A DNA stretch of 64,000 bases from Pricia antarctica (GTDB lineage Bacteria; Bacteroidota; Bacteroidia; Flavobacteriales; Flavobacteriaceae): NCBI RefSeq assembly GCF_900101815.1, contig NZ_FNAO01000003.1, positions 62,001-126,000 on the forward strand. Direction: 5' to 3'. A model generated the notes under the pieces. The model saw only the letters and a list, made by a program, of their open reading frames with translations. It was not told the DNA's origin and made no database searches. Position 1 is the stretch's first letter; every line of letters begins with the position of its first letter. Below are positions 26,085 through 34,837 of this stretch, piece after piece. The translations under genes and the position numbers were made by a program.

Positions 26085-26152
26085 TTAAAAAAGCGATTTT
26101 TTCCGAAGTGTCAATCCGCTAACTCTAATCCTTAAGCTATGCATCTAACCTC

Positions 26153-27031
26153 TCAAATAATCTGGTTCCTGAAATAAAACTTGATATCCTTACGCAAGAA
26201 TTCCCAACGTTGCCCAATAGATAATTTCGGTGGATTTTCAAGCGTTTTCAGCACTTGATGTCCCTGAAGCCGAATCCAGCTTCGAGAGGTTTTTTGCGCC
26301 ACGGCGTCTACGATAGATCCAAAGTCGATCACTTTGCAACGCACTCCGCTATTCCATAGCCGAATTGAAATAACATTGGAAGTACTGCCTGCTGAAGGGA
26401 TGACCAAATCTACCTTATCAACGTTGCGCTCCACTTCTGGCCACCATTGCTGTATGGACTCGTAGGCGTTTCTCTCCGGAATTCGAACGTAATAGTCAAT
26501 TTGGCCGTATAATTTTTCCGCTATCTCCTTATCCGTCGAACCGATGAACATTTTCTTTTCCTTTCGGATGAAATCGTCTAAAAAACCTTTGAGCAGCTTG
26601 GGTCTAAAGACCCCTAGACATTGAAAGATACAGGGATTTTCGAAAACTAGATCTTTGGGGAAATTCCGCTGCTGCATCACATCTATCATTTCCTGTTGCC
26701 ATGAAAACTGCCGATATATGCCCTTGGCGTGGAATTCATCGTACGGATAATTAATGGGGCAGGCAATCAGATACTCCTCATCCTGAATACGAAAGGATGC
26801 CTCAAGCTCCTTTTCCAAATTTGCATTGAACACATAGTTACGATGGTCCTGTTGCATCAAGGTCACGAATTCCCCATCGCCAAAACGTACGAAAAATAGG
26901 CGATCATGGTTCTTAAGGGCATCGACCAGGAAATGAAAGGAATGCATGATATTTTTGGTACGAATCGTATCCAAGGCCGTTTCCTTCGATGGGGCAAAAA
27001 GCATATGGAAGTAATATTTTAAGGTCTTCAT
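26153..27031 (-). CDS. Putative GT-D-fold glycosyltransferase (DUF1792-like)
   Basis: 292 residues from the ATG at 27031. The motif RFGDGE at about 49-54 (FFVRFGDGEF) is the hallmark of the GT-D fold, SP_1767-type glycosyltransferases, where the Asp/Glu pair coordinates metal and sugar nucleotide. Further matching parts are FENPCIFQCLG and LVIPSAGSTSNVISIRLWNSG, a region that in relatives lies by the donor site. It faces away from the glycosyltransferase run at 27.3-32.5 kb and probably contributes to the same surface glycan. The open frame continues 54 codons upstream, but that stretch overlaps the divergent intergenic region and looks non-coding. Confidence 0.75.
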   Translation of the reverse strand: MKTLKYYFHMLFAPSKETALDTIRTKNIMHSFHFLVDALKNHDRLFFVRFGDGEFVTLMQQDHRNYVFNANLEKELEASFRIQDEEYLIACPINYPYDEFHAKGIYRQFSWQQEMIDVMQQRNFPKDLVFENPCIFQCLGVFRPKLLKGFLDDFIRKEKKMFIGSTDKEIAEKLYGQIDYYVRIPERNAYESIQQWWPEVERNVDKVDLVIPSAGSTSNVISIRLWNSGVRCKVIDFGSIVDAVAQKTSRSWIRLQGHQVLKTLENPPKLSIGQRWEFLRKDIKFYFRNQII

Positions 27032-27335
27032 TTTTTGGATTATGTTACTCCTCCCGCCTCCTAGATTTGGGGGTTTGTATATGGCGCGAGTACAGCGCAA
27101 AGTTCCCATAAAATCGGCGATTACCCGTATTCTTTTTAGGCTTTCCCTTGGAATACCCCTTAAACCCGAAAAAAAAGTCGAAAAAAAACGCAACCTTTCG
27201 TTAATCTTGACATCTTTTAACTAAAGAAGTAGGGTCAATCCGATTTCGACTGTTTTATACTCGACCTCCCAATTTTTAGAATTTTTTAATCCCCATACAA
27301 TTTTAAGACTTTTTTTCTGTTATAAATTATCCCGG
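27032..27335. other. Divergent intergenic region between two glycosyltransferase genes
   Basis: 304 bp, rich in A/T runs, holding the promoters of both flanking genes. I see no convincing TAnnTTTG box, palindrome or small gene. A 60-codon plus-strand frame (27042-27224) has no ribosome-binding context or family resemblance. Confidence 0.5.
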
Positions 27336-28175
27336 ATGATTCGGAAGAATACCCAAAGTGTTTTGAAAATAGGTGAACATCAGAAAATATCGGCAGTTAT
27401 CATTACCTATAATGAAATGGGGTACATAGAGCACTGTATCGCTTCTGTCGGTTTTGCCGACGAGATTATTGTTGTCGATTCTTACAGCTCCGATGGAACT
27501 TACGAGTATCTATCCGCCCATCCTAAAATAAAGGTCATTCAACATCCATTTCAGGATTTTACCAAACAGAAAACCTTTGCCCTGAAGCAGGCGTCCAATG
27601 ATTGGGTGCTTTTTTTGGATGCGGACGAAGTTGTTCCAGCAGGCTTGCGCAAAGAAATTATCGCCGTTACAAACCGACCGTCACCCCATGTTGCCTATTG
27701 GTTCTACAGAAAATTCATGTTCAAAAACGCCCATTTGCGCTTCAGTGGATGGCAAACGGATAAAAATTATCGGCTTTTCAGAAAAAGCAAAGTGGCGTTC
27801 TGCCAAGAACGAAGGGTACACGAACGTTTGGAGGTAGAGGGCACATCGGGCGTTCTCAACAAACGGTTGTTACACTATTCCTATAAAAAATACGAGGATT
27901 ACAAAGAAAAAATGCTGCGCTACGGCCAACTAAAGGCCCTACAGTGCCACGAAAACGGAAAGCAGGTTCTTCCCCTCAAACTAATGGCCGCCCCAATTTG
28001 GAAATTCCTGTACAACTACACCATCCGACTGGGAATGCTTGACGGTAGAAAAGGCATCATTATCTGCTACCTGAATGCACTGAGCGATCTAGAAAGATAT
28101 CGCGAATTCCGCCAACTGAACCGAAAAAGCACCGAACTACACGACACTGCTGTTCTGAGCCCTGTTCGCGAGTAA
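27336..28175 (+). CDS. Glycosyltransferase family 2 (LPS-core WaaE/KdtX-like)
   Basis: 279-residue GT-A glycosyltransferase. The N-terminal nucleotide-sugar domain shows ISAVIITYNEMGYIEHC, FADEIIVVDSYSSDGT and the DxD-type metal site in VLFLDADEVV. FSGWQTDKNYRLFRKSKV and RRVHERLEVEG follow as in WaaE-like proteins, which add glucose or heptose to the lipopolysaccharide inner core. The nearly full-length similarity to the product at 31721-32506 marks the two as paralogues. First gene of a plus-strand glycosyltransferase run; donor and acceptor are unknown. Confidence 0.88.
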   Translation: MIRKNTQSVLKIGEHQKISAVIITYNEMGYIEHCIASVGFADEIIVVDSYSSDGTYEYLSAHPKIKVIQHPFQDFTKQKTFALKQASNDWVLFLDADEVVPAGLRKEIIAVTNRPSPHVAYWFYRKFMFKNAHLRFSGWQTDKNYRLFRKSKVAFCQERRVHERLEVEGTSGVLNKRLLHYSYKKYEDYKEKMLRYGQLKALQCHENGKQVLPLKLMAAPIWKFLYNYTIRLGMLDGRKGIIICYLNALSDLERYREFRQLNRKSTELHDTAVLSPVRE

Positions 28176-28267
28176 TTTTCTTTTCCTGTATCATCCCTAT
28201 CCGTTTTACAATGGACTGACTTCGGACAAAGACCATAATCCATTATCTTGCGGTCTGATACCATCCC

Positions 28268-29317
28268 ATGAAAACCGCCCTAGTAGAAATAAAGGAATCC
28301 CACGAGGAGTGCATCTGCACCCAGTTGAGCTTTTTAAAGGACGCCGGACATCAGGTAACCTTGATACTGCACCCCATACTCGCTCAACAAATTACCGACT
28401 ATGCGAACCTGGCGGACAACGTGGTTTACATCGATTTTGATAACCAGGGCTTTTTTAAAAAACTCGGACTCCAGTGGCAGCTGTTCAATAGGCTCAAGAA
28501 ATTCGATCTTATTGTACTGAACACGGCCCATTCCTACAGCGTTGTACGAAACCTGACGGTATTACTTCGATTGGCGCGCACCAAATGCGTGGGCCTCCTG
28601 CACAACACCAAAAAACTGGATAGCAGTTTTACGCAGCGGATGATATCCAAAAAAATAAAAAAGTATTTTGTACTGAACGATGCGTTGCTTCCCGTGGACG
28701 AGCCTGCGGGTGATATCAAAGTCCAGAGTTTTTACCCCATTTTTTTTCCACAATACCAACCGGTGCCGGTCTATAAGCAAAACGATATTTGGATCGGCAT
28801 CCCCGGAAGGGTCGATTACAATCGAAGGGACTATGATTTTTTGGTTAACGCACTCGTGGAAATCAACGCGTTACATCGGGTCAAGTTCGTTATCTTGGGT
28901 AAGGTCGACCGCAATACTGCAACCGGCAAACGATTCTATGACCATTTGGAAAAATCAGGACAATTGGGGCGTTTCAAATTATTCCATTCCTTTATAGAAA
29001 ACCGGAATTTTCATTCGTATCTGGCTGCTTGCGATTTCATCATGCCTTTGCTGACACTGCATACCGATTATCTTAAGTACAAAATTTCGGGCAGCTTCAA
29101 TTTGGCCTTTGCGCATAAAAAACCGATGCTTTGCCACAGCTTTTTCCGGGATATTCCCGATTTGCGGGCAAATTCCCTCTTCTTCGACGAAACAACTTTC
29201 CCACAGCTCATTACCGAAATCGATGCGGGAAATTTAAAATCCCCCACATCCTATTCCGACCCCAAATGGGACTATCGTTTTCAGCAAAAAAAGTATATTG
29301 ATTTTATTAATGACTAG
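28268..29317 (+). CDS. Probable GT-B glycosyltransferase, family uncertain
   Basis: 349 residues. No DxD motif is seen. The layout suggests GT-B: an N-terminal half with Rossmann-like strands (HQVTLILHPILAQQI, FDLIVLNTAHSYSVVRNL, KCVGLLHNTKKLDSSF) and a C-terminal half opening with DIWIGIPGRVDYNRRDY, then HRVKFVILGKVDR, FHSYLAACDFIMPLL and a donor-site-like KISGSFNLAFAHKKPML. This resembles GT4-type enzymes but the E-x7-E motif is not clear. Position between two other glycosyltransferases supports the call. Confidence 0.65.
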   Translation: MKTALVEIKESHEECICTQLSFLKDAGHQVTLILHPILAQQITDYANLADNVVYIDFDNQGFFKKLGLQWQLFNRLKKFDLIVLNTAHSYSVVRNLTVLLRLARTKCVGLLHNTKKLDSSFTQRMISKKIKKYFVLNDALLPVDEPAGDIKVQSFYPIFFPQYQPVPVYKQNDIWIGIPGRVDYNRRDYDFLVNALVEINALHRVKFVILGKVDRNTATGKRFYDHLEKSGQLGRFKLFHSFIENRNFHSYLAACDFIMPLLTLHTDYLKYKISGSFNLAFAHKKPMLCHSFFRDIPDLRANSLFFDETTFPQLITEIDAGNLKSPTSYSDPKWDYRFQQKKYIDFIND

Positions 29318-29352
29318 CTTACATCGAACTTGTTTTGATTTTTTGTTTGGAA

Positions 29353-29460
29353 CCGAGATTTTCGGCTTTTGTGCCCTAATGATGTCATTTTTTAGTTGCA
29401 TAGCCGTAGCTACGGAAATCAAAAATGAGGAAATTAGGGTGCAAAATGTGAAAATCGGAG
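29353..29460. repeat. Long imperfect palindrome (about 108 bp)
   Basis: The centre CCGTAGCTACGG (29404-29415) is a perfect palindrome. Outward, the left half (GATTTTCGGCTTTTGTGCCC, then TAATGATGTCATTTTT) matches the reverse complement of the right half (GATTTTCACATTTTGCACCC, then TAATTTCCTCATTTTT) with few mismatches and a small indel. The DNA or RNA could fold as one hairpin of nearly 50 bp. It sits between two glycosyltransferase genes and looks like a palindromic mobile repeat (REP/MITE type) rather than a simple terminator. Confidence 0.75.
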
Positions 29461-29488
29461 GCATAAGAAAAAGTCTGAACGAGTTCAT

Positions 29489-29496
29489 TATCTTTG
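29489..29496 (+). promoter_or_regulatory. Candidate -7 box for the 29525 glycosyltransferase
   Basis: TATCTTTG, exact TAnnTTTG match, 28 bp before the ATG at 29525 and just after the long palindrome. Confidence 0.45.
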
Positions 29497-29524
29497 ACCT
29501 TTGACGACCACGAAAAACAAGGCG

Positions 29525-30640
29525 ATGAAAATTGGTTTTGATGCCAAAAGAATATTTCATAACAACACAGGGCTAGGCAATTACGGGCGTGACGCCATCC
29601 GCATTTTGTACAGGTATACGCCCATAGAAAAATTCGTGCTCTATAATACCGCCCCGTCCAACGTCGACCGGTTAGACATCCAAAAGAAAATCTATATCAA
29701 ATATCCAAAGGGCTGGTTCTGGAAAAAATTCTCTTCCCTTTGGCGTTTAGGTCCGGTTTCCAAACAAATTATTAAGGATAAGGTGGATATTTTTCACGGC
29801 TTGACCGGCGAACTTCCGGCGGGACTCAAAAAGACGAATATCGCTACGGTGGTCACCATCCACGACCTTATATTCCTGACCCATCCGCATTATTATTCCT
29901 TCTTTGATCGGGTCATATACACCCAAAAGTTCAAGTATGCCGCTGCGAATACCGACCGGATAATTGCCATCAGCGAACAGACTAAAAAGGATGCCGTACA
30001 GTACCTCGATGCCGATCCAAACAAAATAACGGTGGTCTATCAAGGGTGTAACGATGTCTATAAAAAGGAATACGACGCCAATTTTAAGGATAAAGTCCGA
30101 AACAAATACAATCTGCCCCAAGAATTCGTGCTGAACGTGGGCACGCTGCAAGAACGTAAAAACGCTTTTACCTTGGTAAAGGCCATAAACGGAACGGAAT
30201 ATCATCTGGTTTTGGTAGGTTCCGAAAAAAAATACGCGCAAAAAATCCATGCCTATATTCGGGAGAACAAATTGCAATCGCAGGTTATCTTTTTAAAGAA
30301 TGTGGAAGACACCGAACTTGCAGCTATTTATCAGTTGGCCACGATATTCTGCTACCCCTCTATTTGCGAAGGTTTCGGGATACCGATCATCGAGGCCCTG
30401 TTCAGTAAAACCGCGGTGATTACCTCGGAAGGCGGCTGTTTTCCCGAGGCCGGTGGCCCTCAATCCGTTTATGTGGCATCGCTAGATGCGGATGCCCTTA
30501 GAAATGAGATCCGCCGTCTTTTCGAAAATCCTGCCGACCGAAAACACATCGAGGAAGAAGGCTATCGATTCGTTCAAAAATTTTCCGACGAAGCTGTCGC
30601 CCAAAATATTTATGAAGTCTACAAATCGGTGTTGGTATGA
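29525..30640 (+). CDS. Glycosyltransferase family 4 (mannosyltransferase-like)
   Basis: 371 residues from the ATG at 29525 (MKIGFDAKRIFHNNTGLGNY); the frame is open 8 codons further up without a good start. It is a GT-B retaining enzyme of GT4. The N-terminal domain contains the acceptor loop NTGLGNYGRD, and VVTIHDLIFLTHPHYYS is typical. The C-terminal donor domain has VLNVGTLQERKN and the E-x7-E motif in CEGFGIPIIEALFSK. Close relatives transfer mannose or rhamnose in O-antigen or exopolysaccharide synthesis. Its stop overlaps the next start (ATGA), so the two are coupled. Confidence 0.9.
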   Translation: MKIGFDAKRIFHNNTGLGNYGRDAIRILYRYTPIEKFVLYNTAPSNVDRLDIQKKIYIKYPKGWFWKKFSSLWRLGPVSKQIIKDKVDIFHGLTGELPAGLKKTNIATVVTIHDLIFLTHPHYYSFFDRVIYTQKFKYAAANTDRIIAISEQTKKDAVQYLDADPNKITVVYQGCNDVYKKEYDANFKDKVRNKYNLPQEFVLNVGTLQERKNAFTLVKAINGTEYHLVLVGSEKKYAQKIHAYIRENKLQSQVIFLKNVEDTELAAIYQLATIFCYPSICEGFGIPIIEALFSKTAVITSEGGCFPEAGGPQSVYVASLDADALRNEIRRLFENPADRKHIEEEGYRFVQKFSDEAVAQNIYEVYKSVLV

Positions 30641-31731
30641 AGACCATTTGCTTTTTCAACAGTACCGAAGCCTGGGGCGGGGGAGAAAAATGGCATTTAG
30701 AAGCCAGCGGACATCTCCATGCTTTAGGATATCCGGTTTTAGTAATTGCACATATCAGGGGCGAACTCTACAACCGATTATTGGACTCCGATATTCAATG
30801 CCTGGGAATAAGGGTTACCAATCTTAGTTTTTTGAACCTTTTGAAATTAAAGTCGATTGAAAAAATTCTGGAGAGACATAATGTAGGTACGATTGTAATG
30901 AACCTTTCCAGAGATCTGAAATTGGCAGGGCTGGCTTCCAAATGGGCGGGAATTGAACGTATAATCTATAGAAGGGGAAGTGCCATTCCCATTAAAAATT
31001 CGTGGTTAAATCGCTATTATTTCAAGACCGTAGTATCCGAAGTATTAGCAAATTCCCATGCCACCAAGAAAACGGTTTTGGTCAACAATCCCAATCTCTT
31101 TCCAGAGGATAAAATAAAAGTGATCTATAACGGTATCGAAATAGACACCTTCGTAAGAAAAGCTACCCGACCCAGTTATCAAAAAAAAGATGCCGATGAG
31201 CTGGTGCTATCGAATTTAGGCCGTTTGGAGCTCCAAAAAAACCAGAAATTTCTGATCGATTTGGCAGCGGAACTCAAACGTAGAAAACTAAAATTTAAAA
31301 TGCTTATCGGTGGCGAGGGAAGTTTAAGGGACGAACTTCTAAGCAGGGTGAAAAAGTTGCAGGTAGAGCAACAGGTAGTGTTCGCTGGATTTATCGAAAA
31401 CCCGAAAGATCTGATTTGCAGCGGCGATATTTTCGTACTGCCCAGCTTATGGGAGGGATTTGGCTACGTATTGGCAGAGGCGGCCCTGTGCAAAAAACCG
31501 ATTATTGCGTTCGATTGTAGCAGCAATCCGGAGGTCGTGGTAGACGGGAGTACGGGTTTCCTTACGCCCGTTGACAATGTAGAAGCCTTTGCGGACAAAG
31601 TCCAGTACCTTGCCGAACATCCAAAGCAAAGACAAGAAATGGGACAAAAAGGATTTGCTTTTGCACGTGAAAATTTTGACAATGGAATTATTCAGGAAAA
31701 AATAGTAAACTATTTGGTTCATGGGCGATAG
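30637..31731 (+). CDS. Glycosyltransferase family 4
   Basis: 364 residues, GT-B fold of GT4. The N-terminal domain opens KTICFFNSTEAWGGGEKWHLE, with the GGGEKW loop typical of the acceptor site. The donor domain shows LSNLGRLELQKNQKFLIDLA, the conserved GGEGSLRDEL, and the E-x7-E region WEGFGYVLAEAALCKKP followed by NPEVVVDGSTGFL. It overlaps the previous glycosyltransferase by 4 bp and the next by 11 bp, so the three are a tightly coupled unit for one glycan. Confidence 0.9.
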   Translation: MKTICFFNSTEAWGGGEKWHLEASGHLHALGYPVLVIAHIRGELYNRLLDSDIQCLGIRVTNLSFLNLLKLKSIEKILERHNVGTIVMNLSRDLKLAGLASKWAGIERIIYRRGSAIPIKNSWLNRYYFKTVVSEVLANSHATKKTVLVNNPNLFPEDKIKVIYNGIEIDTFVRKATRPSYQKKDADELVLSNLGRLELQKNQKFLIDLAAELKRRKLKFKMLIGGEGSLRDELLSRVKKLQVEQQVVFAGFIENPKDLICSGDIFVLPSLWEGFGYVLAEAALCKKPIIAFDCSSNPEVVVDGSTGFLTPVDNVEAFADKVQYLAEHPKQRQEMGQKGFAFARENFDNGIIQEKIVNYLVHGR

Positions 31732-32506
31732 GAAGAAGAAAATAACGGCCGTACTCATCACTTTCAACGAGATATTCCACATCGATGGGGTGTTGGACAA
31801 TATTTCGTTTGCCGACGAAATAATCGTTGTTGATTCCTATAGCACCGACGGTACCGCGGAAAAAGTTCGGGAGCGACCGCATATAAAACTAATACAGCGA
31901 CCCTTTGAAAACTTTACGGACCAAAAATCATTTGCACTGGATCAGGCTTCCCACGACTGGGTGCTGTTCTTGGATGCGGATGAAAGGGTCACCGAAGCCT
32001 TAAAGGACGAAATCATTGAAACCGTTAACCTCGAGAAACCCCCGGCCAACGCCTATTATTTTCTGCGGACTTTTATGTTCAAGGACAAGGTCTTACATTT
32101 CAGTGGATGGCAAAGCGATAAAAACTACCGGCTGTTCCGAAAAAGCAAGGTGTATTTTTCGGAGGAGCGTATCGTTCACGAGACTTTGGTGATCAACGGA
32201 AAATCAGGCACCCTAAAAAATAAGCTGATTCATTATTCCTATAAATGCTATGAGGATTACAAAGGGAAAATGATAAAGTACGGCCAGATGAAGGCCTTTG
32301 AGGAAATGGATAAGGACTACTCCCCCAATCTGTACCATTTTTGGTTCCGCCCCTTTTATAAGTTTGTAAACCATTACATTTTTCGACTTGGGATATTGGA
32401 CGGTAAAAAGGGAATCATCATCTGCTACCTGAACGCTCTGGGCGTGCACGCCCGGTATAAGGAATTGGCGCGATTGCGGGAGAAAAATGTGAGGAGTGAA
32501 AAGTGA
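31721..32506 (+). CDS. Glycosyltransferase family 2 (paralogue of the 27336 gene)
   Basis: 261-residue GT-A enzyme of the WaaE/KdtX type. Motifs: ITAVLITFNEIFHIDG, FADEIIVVDSYSTDGT, the DxD-type VLFLDADERV, and FSGWQSDKNYRLFRKSKV, almost identical in the first glycosyltransferase of the cluster. The ATG at 31721 overlaps the previous gene by 11 bp. The stop codon (32504-32506) lies inside a 15-bp tandem repeat. Presence of two paralogues in one cluster suggests that they add different residues of the same type of linkage; this is inference. Confidence 0.88.
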   Translation: MGDRKKKITAVLITFNEIFHIDGVLDNISFADEIIVVDSYSTDGTAEKVRERPHIKLIQRPFENFTDQKSFALDQASHDWVLFLDADERVTEALKDEIIETVNLEKPPANAYYFLRTFMFKDKVLHFSGWQSDKNYRLFRKSKVYFSEERIVHETLVINGKSGTLKNKLIHYSYKCYEDYKGKMIKYGQMKAFEEMDKDYSPNLYHFWFRPFYKFVNHYIFRLGILDGKKGIIICYLNALGVHARYKELARLREKNVRSEK

Positions 32507-32537
32507 TGGAGTGAAAAGTGATGGAGTGAAAAGTGAA
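32493..32537 (+). repeat. 15-bp tandem repeat, three copies, over a stop codon
   Basis: Unit GGAGTGAAAAGTGAT repeated at 32493, 32508 and 32523, the last copy ending in A. The glycosyltransferase stop codon is in the first copy, so the extra copies lie downstream of it. Confidence 0.85.
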
Positions 32538-32552
32538 AATAGTTAAAATAAC

Positions 32553-33122
32553 GTGGACAAGTTTACGGAAGAAATAAACGCCTGCCTTAAGGTTCTTGAA
32601 GAAGGGGGCCTCATCCTTTATCCTACCGATACGGTCTGGGGTATCGGATGCGATGCCACGAACCAAGAAGCCGTTCGGAAAGTGTACGCCCTAAAAAACC
32701 GTGATGATAGCAAAGCCCTGATTTGTTTGGTAGCCAATGATGCGATGCTCGAAAGACATATAGACAAGGTGCCCGAACTGGCCTACGATATCATGGATCT
32801 GTCGACCAAACCGACGACAATCATTTACGACCGGCCCAAAAGTGTTGCCAAGAACCTTATCGCCGAAGATAACACGCTGGCAATACGCGTGGCATCCGAC
32901 AAATTCTGCAAATACCTCATCAACAAATTCCGCAAACCCATTGTTTCAACCTCCGCCAATGTTTCCGATGAACCTAGTCCCAAAGGTTTCCATGAAATAT
33001 CCGAAAGCATTTTAAAAGGTGTCGACTATGTGGTAAATTTACACCCCGAAAACCCCAACGCGGTTCCATCGGCGATTATTAAGTTGGGCAATGATGGTAC
33101 GGTGAAGGTGATTCGGGCGTGA
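32553..33122 (+). CDS. YrdC/Sua5-family L-threonylcarbamoyladenylate synthase
   Basis: Makes threonylcarbamoyl-AMP from threonine, bicarbonate and ATP, the first step of the t6A37 modification in tRNAs that read ANN codons. 189 residues from a GTG at 32553. YrdC-domain landmarks are present: GGLILYPTDTVWGIGCD, VRKVYALKNRDDSKALICLV, TTIIYDRPKS, IAIRVAS-like LAIRVASDKF, and the late STSANVSDEPSPKGFHEI. It lacks the extra C-terminal Sua5 domain, so it is the short TsaC-like form. It is 46 bp downstream of the glycosyltransferase run. Confidence 0.9.
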   Translation: MDKFTEEINACLKVLEEGGLILYPTDTVWGIGCDATNQEAVRKVYALKNRDDSKALICLVANDAMLERHIDKVPELAYDIMDLSTKPTTIIYDRPKSVAKNLIAEDNTLAIRVASDKFCKYLINKFRKPIVSTSANVSDEPSPKGFHEISESILKGVDYVVNLHPENPNAVPSAIIKLGNDGTVKVIRA

Positions 33123-33248
33123 AAAGAGATGAGACTGCTATGCTAATAGATTTGACGGATTGAGACAAAAATAAATGCCCCAATTTAATCTTAAACCGCA
33201 TAGCGTGGGTATGAACTGCGTCTTTATATGAATATTGAATAGTAAACA

Positions 33249-34658
33249 TTGAACTATAAAAACGCCCTAAAAAGCCCTGTCTTCAAATGGGTTGCCGAAG
33301 CATCTTCCGAACTCGGTACGGATAGTTATGTCATCGGCGGATTTGTCCGTGATTATCTCTTAAAACGGGGCACTCCGAAAGATATCGATATCGTTGCGGT
33401 AGGCAGTGGCATCGAGTTGGCGAAAAAAGTGGCATCAAAACTGCCGGGCAATCCCCAAGTATCCATCTTTAAAAACTTCGGTACGGCCATGCTGAAGCAC
33501 GAGGGCATCGAACTGGAATTCGTCGGAGCCCGAAAGGAAAGCTACGACCGAAATAGTCGTAAACCTATTGTGGAAGACGGCACCTTGGAGGATGATCAGA
33601 AGCGGCGGGACTTCACTATCAATGCGTTGGCAATATCCTTAAACAAAAATAATTACGGAGAACTGCTCGATCCGTTCGGTGGCGTTGCCGATTTAGAAAA
33701 GAAAACCATCCGTACGCCCTTGGAACCTGGGGTAACCTATTCCGATGATCCCTTACGTATGATGCGGGCTATCCGTTTTGCGACACAGCTGAATTTTGAG
33801 ATAGAACTGAAATCCCTACAAGCAATTACCGAACATAAGGAACGGATTAAAATCATTTCCAAAGAACGTATCGTTGACGAGCTGCACAAGATTTTAGCCA
33901 GTGAAAAACCGTCACAAGGCTTTGCGCTACTCCAAAAAACCGAACTGTTGCCGTTTATTCTTCCCGAACTGGTTGCCTTACAGGGTATCGAAGAAAAAGA
34001 GGGCCAACGCCATAAAGATAATTTTTGGCACACCTTGGAGGTTGTCGACAACATCGCCGAAACCACCGATGACCTTTGGTTGCGCTGGGCTGCCCTTTTA
34101 CATGATATCGGAAAGGCGCCCACCAAAAGTTTCCATAAAAAAATCGGGTGGACGTTTCATGCCCACGAATTTATCGGCTCTAAAATGGTTTACAAACTCT
34201 TCAAGCGCCTGCGAATGCCCCTGAACGATAAGATGAAGTACGTTCAGAAGATGGTGCTGATGAGCTCACGACCTCAAATACTGTCGGAGGAATTCGTCAC
34301 CGATTCTGCCGTAAGGCGATTGGTACACGATGCAGGTGACCATGTCGACGATCTCATGACCTTGTGCGAAGCGGATATTACGACCAAAAATTCCCAAAAG
34401 CAGAAAAAATACAAGAACAACTTCAAGCTTGTTCGCCAAAAAATAGAAGAAGTCGAAGAACGCGACCACATCCGCAATTTTCAACCCCCGGTCAGCGGGG
34501 AGGAAATAATGGAGACTTTTGGCATAAAACCGTCCCGGGAAATCGGTATCATCAAAGAGGCGATTAAGGAAGCTATTTTGGAAGGGGAAATTCCCAATGA
34601 GTATGAGCCTGCAAGAAAATTTATGCTCAAAAAGGGAGAAGAATTAGGTCTCTTGTAA
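33249..34658 (+). CDS. cca: tRNA nucleotidyltransferase with HD domain
   Basis: Adds or repairs the 3' CCA of tRNAs (class II nucleotidyltransferase). 469 residues from a TTG at 33249 ([14 protein letters not shown]), which fits the family N-terminus. The head domain contains [20 protein letters not shown] with the catalytic DxD, and [13 protein letters not shown]; the neck has [17 protein letters not shown]. The C-terminal half carries an HD phosphohydrolase domain ([22 protein letters not shown]), as in many Bacteroidota enzymes. It is a separate transcription unit with 126 bp upstream. Confidence 0.94.
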   Translation: MNYKNALKSPVFKWVAEASSELGTDSYVIGGFVRDYLLKRGTPKDIDIVAVGSGIELAKKVASKLPGNPQVSIFKNFGTAMLKHEGIELEFVGARKESYDRNSRKPIVEDGTLEDDQKRRDFTINALAISLNKNNYGELLDPFGGVADLEKKTIRTPLEPGVTYSDDPLRMMRAIRFATQLNFEIELKSLQAITEHKERIKIISKERIVDELHKILASEKPSQGFALLQKTELLPFILPELVALQGIEEKEGQRHKDNFWHTLEVVDNIAETTDDLWLRWAALLHDIGKAPTKSFHKKIGWTFHAHEFIGSKMVYKLFKRLRMPLNDKMKYVQKMVLMSSRPQILSEEFVTDSAVRRLVHDAGDHVDDLMTLCEADITTKNSQKQKKYKNNFKLVRQKIEEVEERDHIRNFQPPVSGEEIMETFGIKPSREIGIIKEAIKEAILEGEIPNEYEPARKFMLKKGEELGLL

Positions 34659-34716
34659 AACGGTTTAGGCACCAAAAATCATTCCCTGAAAAGACACCTT
34701 CATCCTAAAAGTCTAT

Positions 34717-34756
34717 TTTTGAACAACAATTACCCATTTTGACCAACAATTACCCA
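34717..34756 (+). promoter_or_regulatory. 20-bp tandem repeat, candidate activator site upstream of porP/sprF-like gene
   Basis: Two adjacent copies of TTTTGA(A/C)CAACAATTACCCA with one mismatch. The repeat period is two helical turns, the pattern of a dimeric activator such as a LytTR-family response regulator. It ends 18 bp before a candidate -7 box TACCTTTA at 34775-34782. Confidence 0.55.
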
Positions 34757-34774
34757 CGGTGGTACATACAGAAA

Positions 34775-34782
34775 TACCTTTA
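34775..34782 (+). promoter_or_regulatory. Candidate -7 box for the PorP/SprF gene
   Basis: TACCTTTA, one base from TAnnTTTG, 56 bp before the ATG at 34838 and directly downstream of the 20-bp tandem repeat. Confidence 0.35.
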
Positions 34783-34837
34783 TTTACGTTTACAGGTTGA
34801 ATACGCCAACGAAAATAATTAGGTTAAATCGGCTTAC

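Noticed and set aside
29298-29504. Open frame of 68 codons after the 28268 glycosyltransferase
   Set aside because: It runs through the long palindrome and owes its length to that repeat; no family resemblance.
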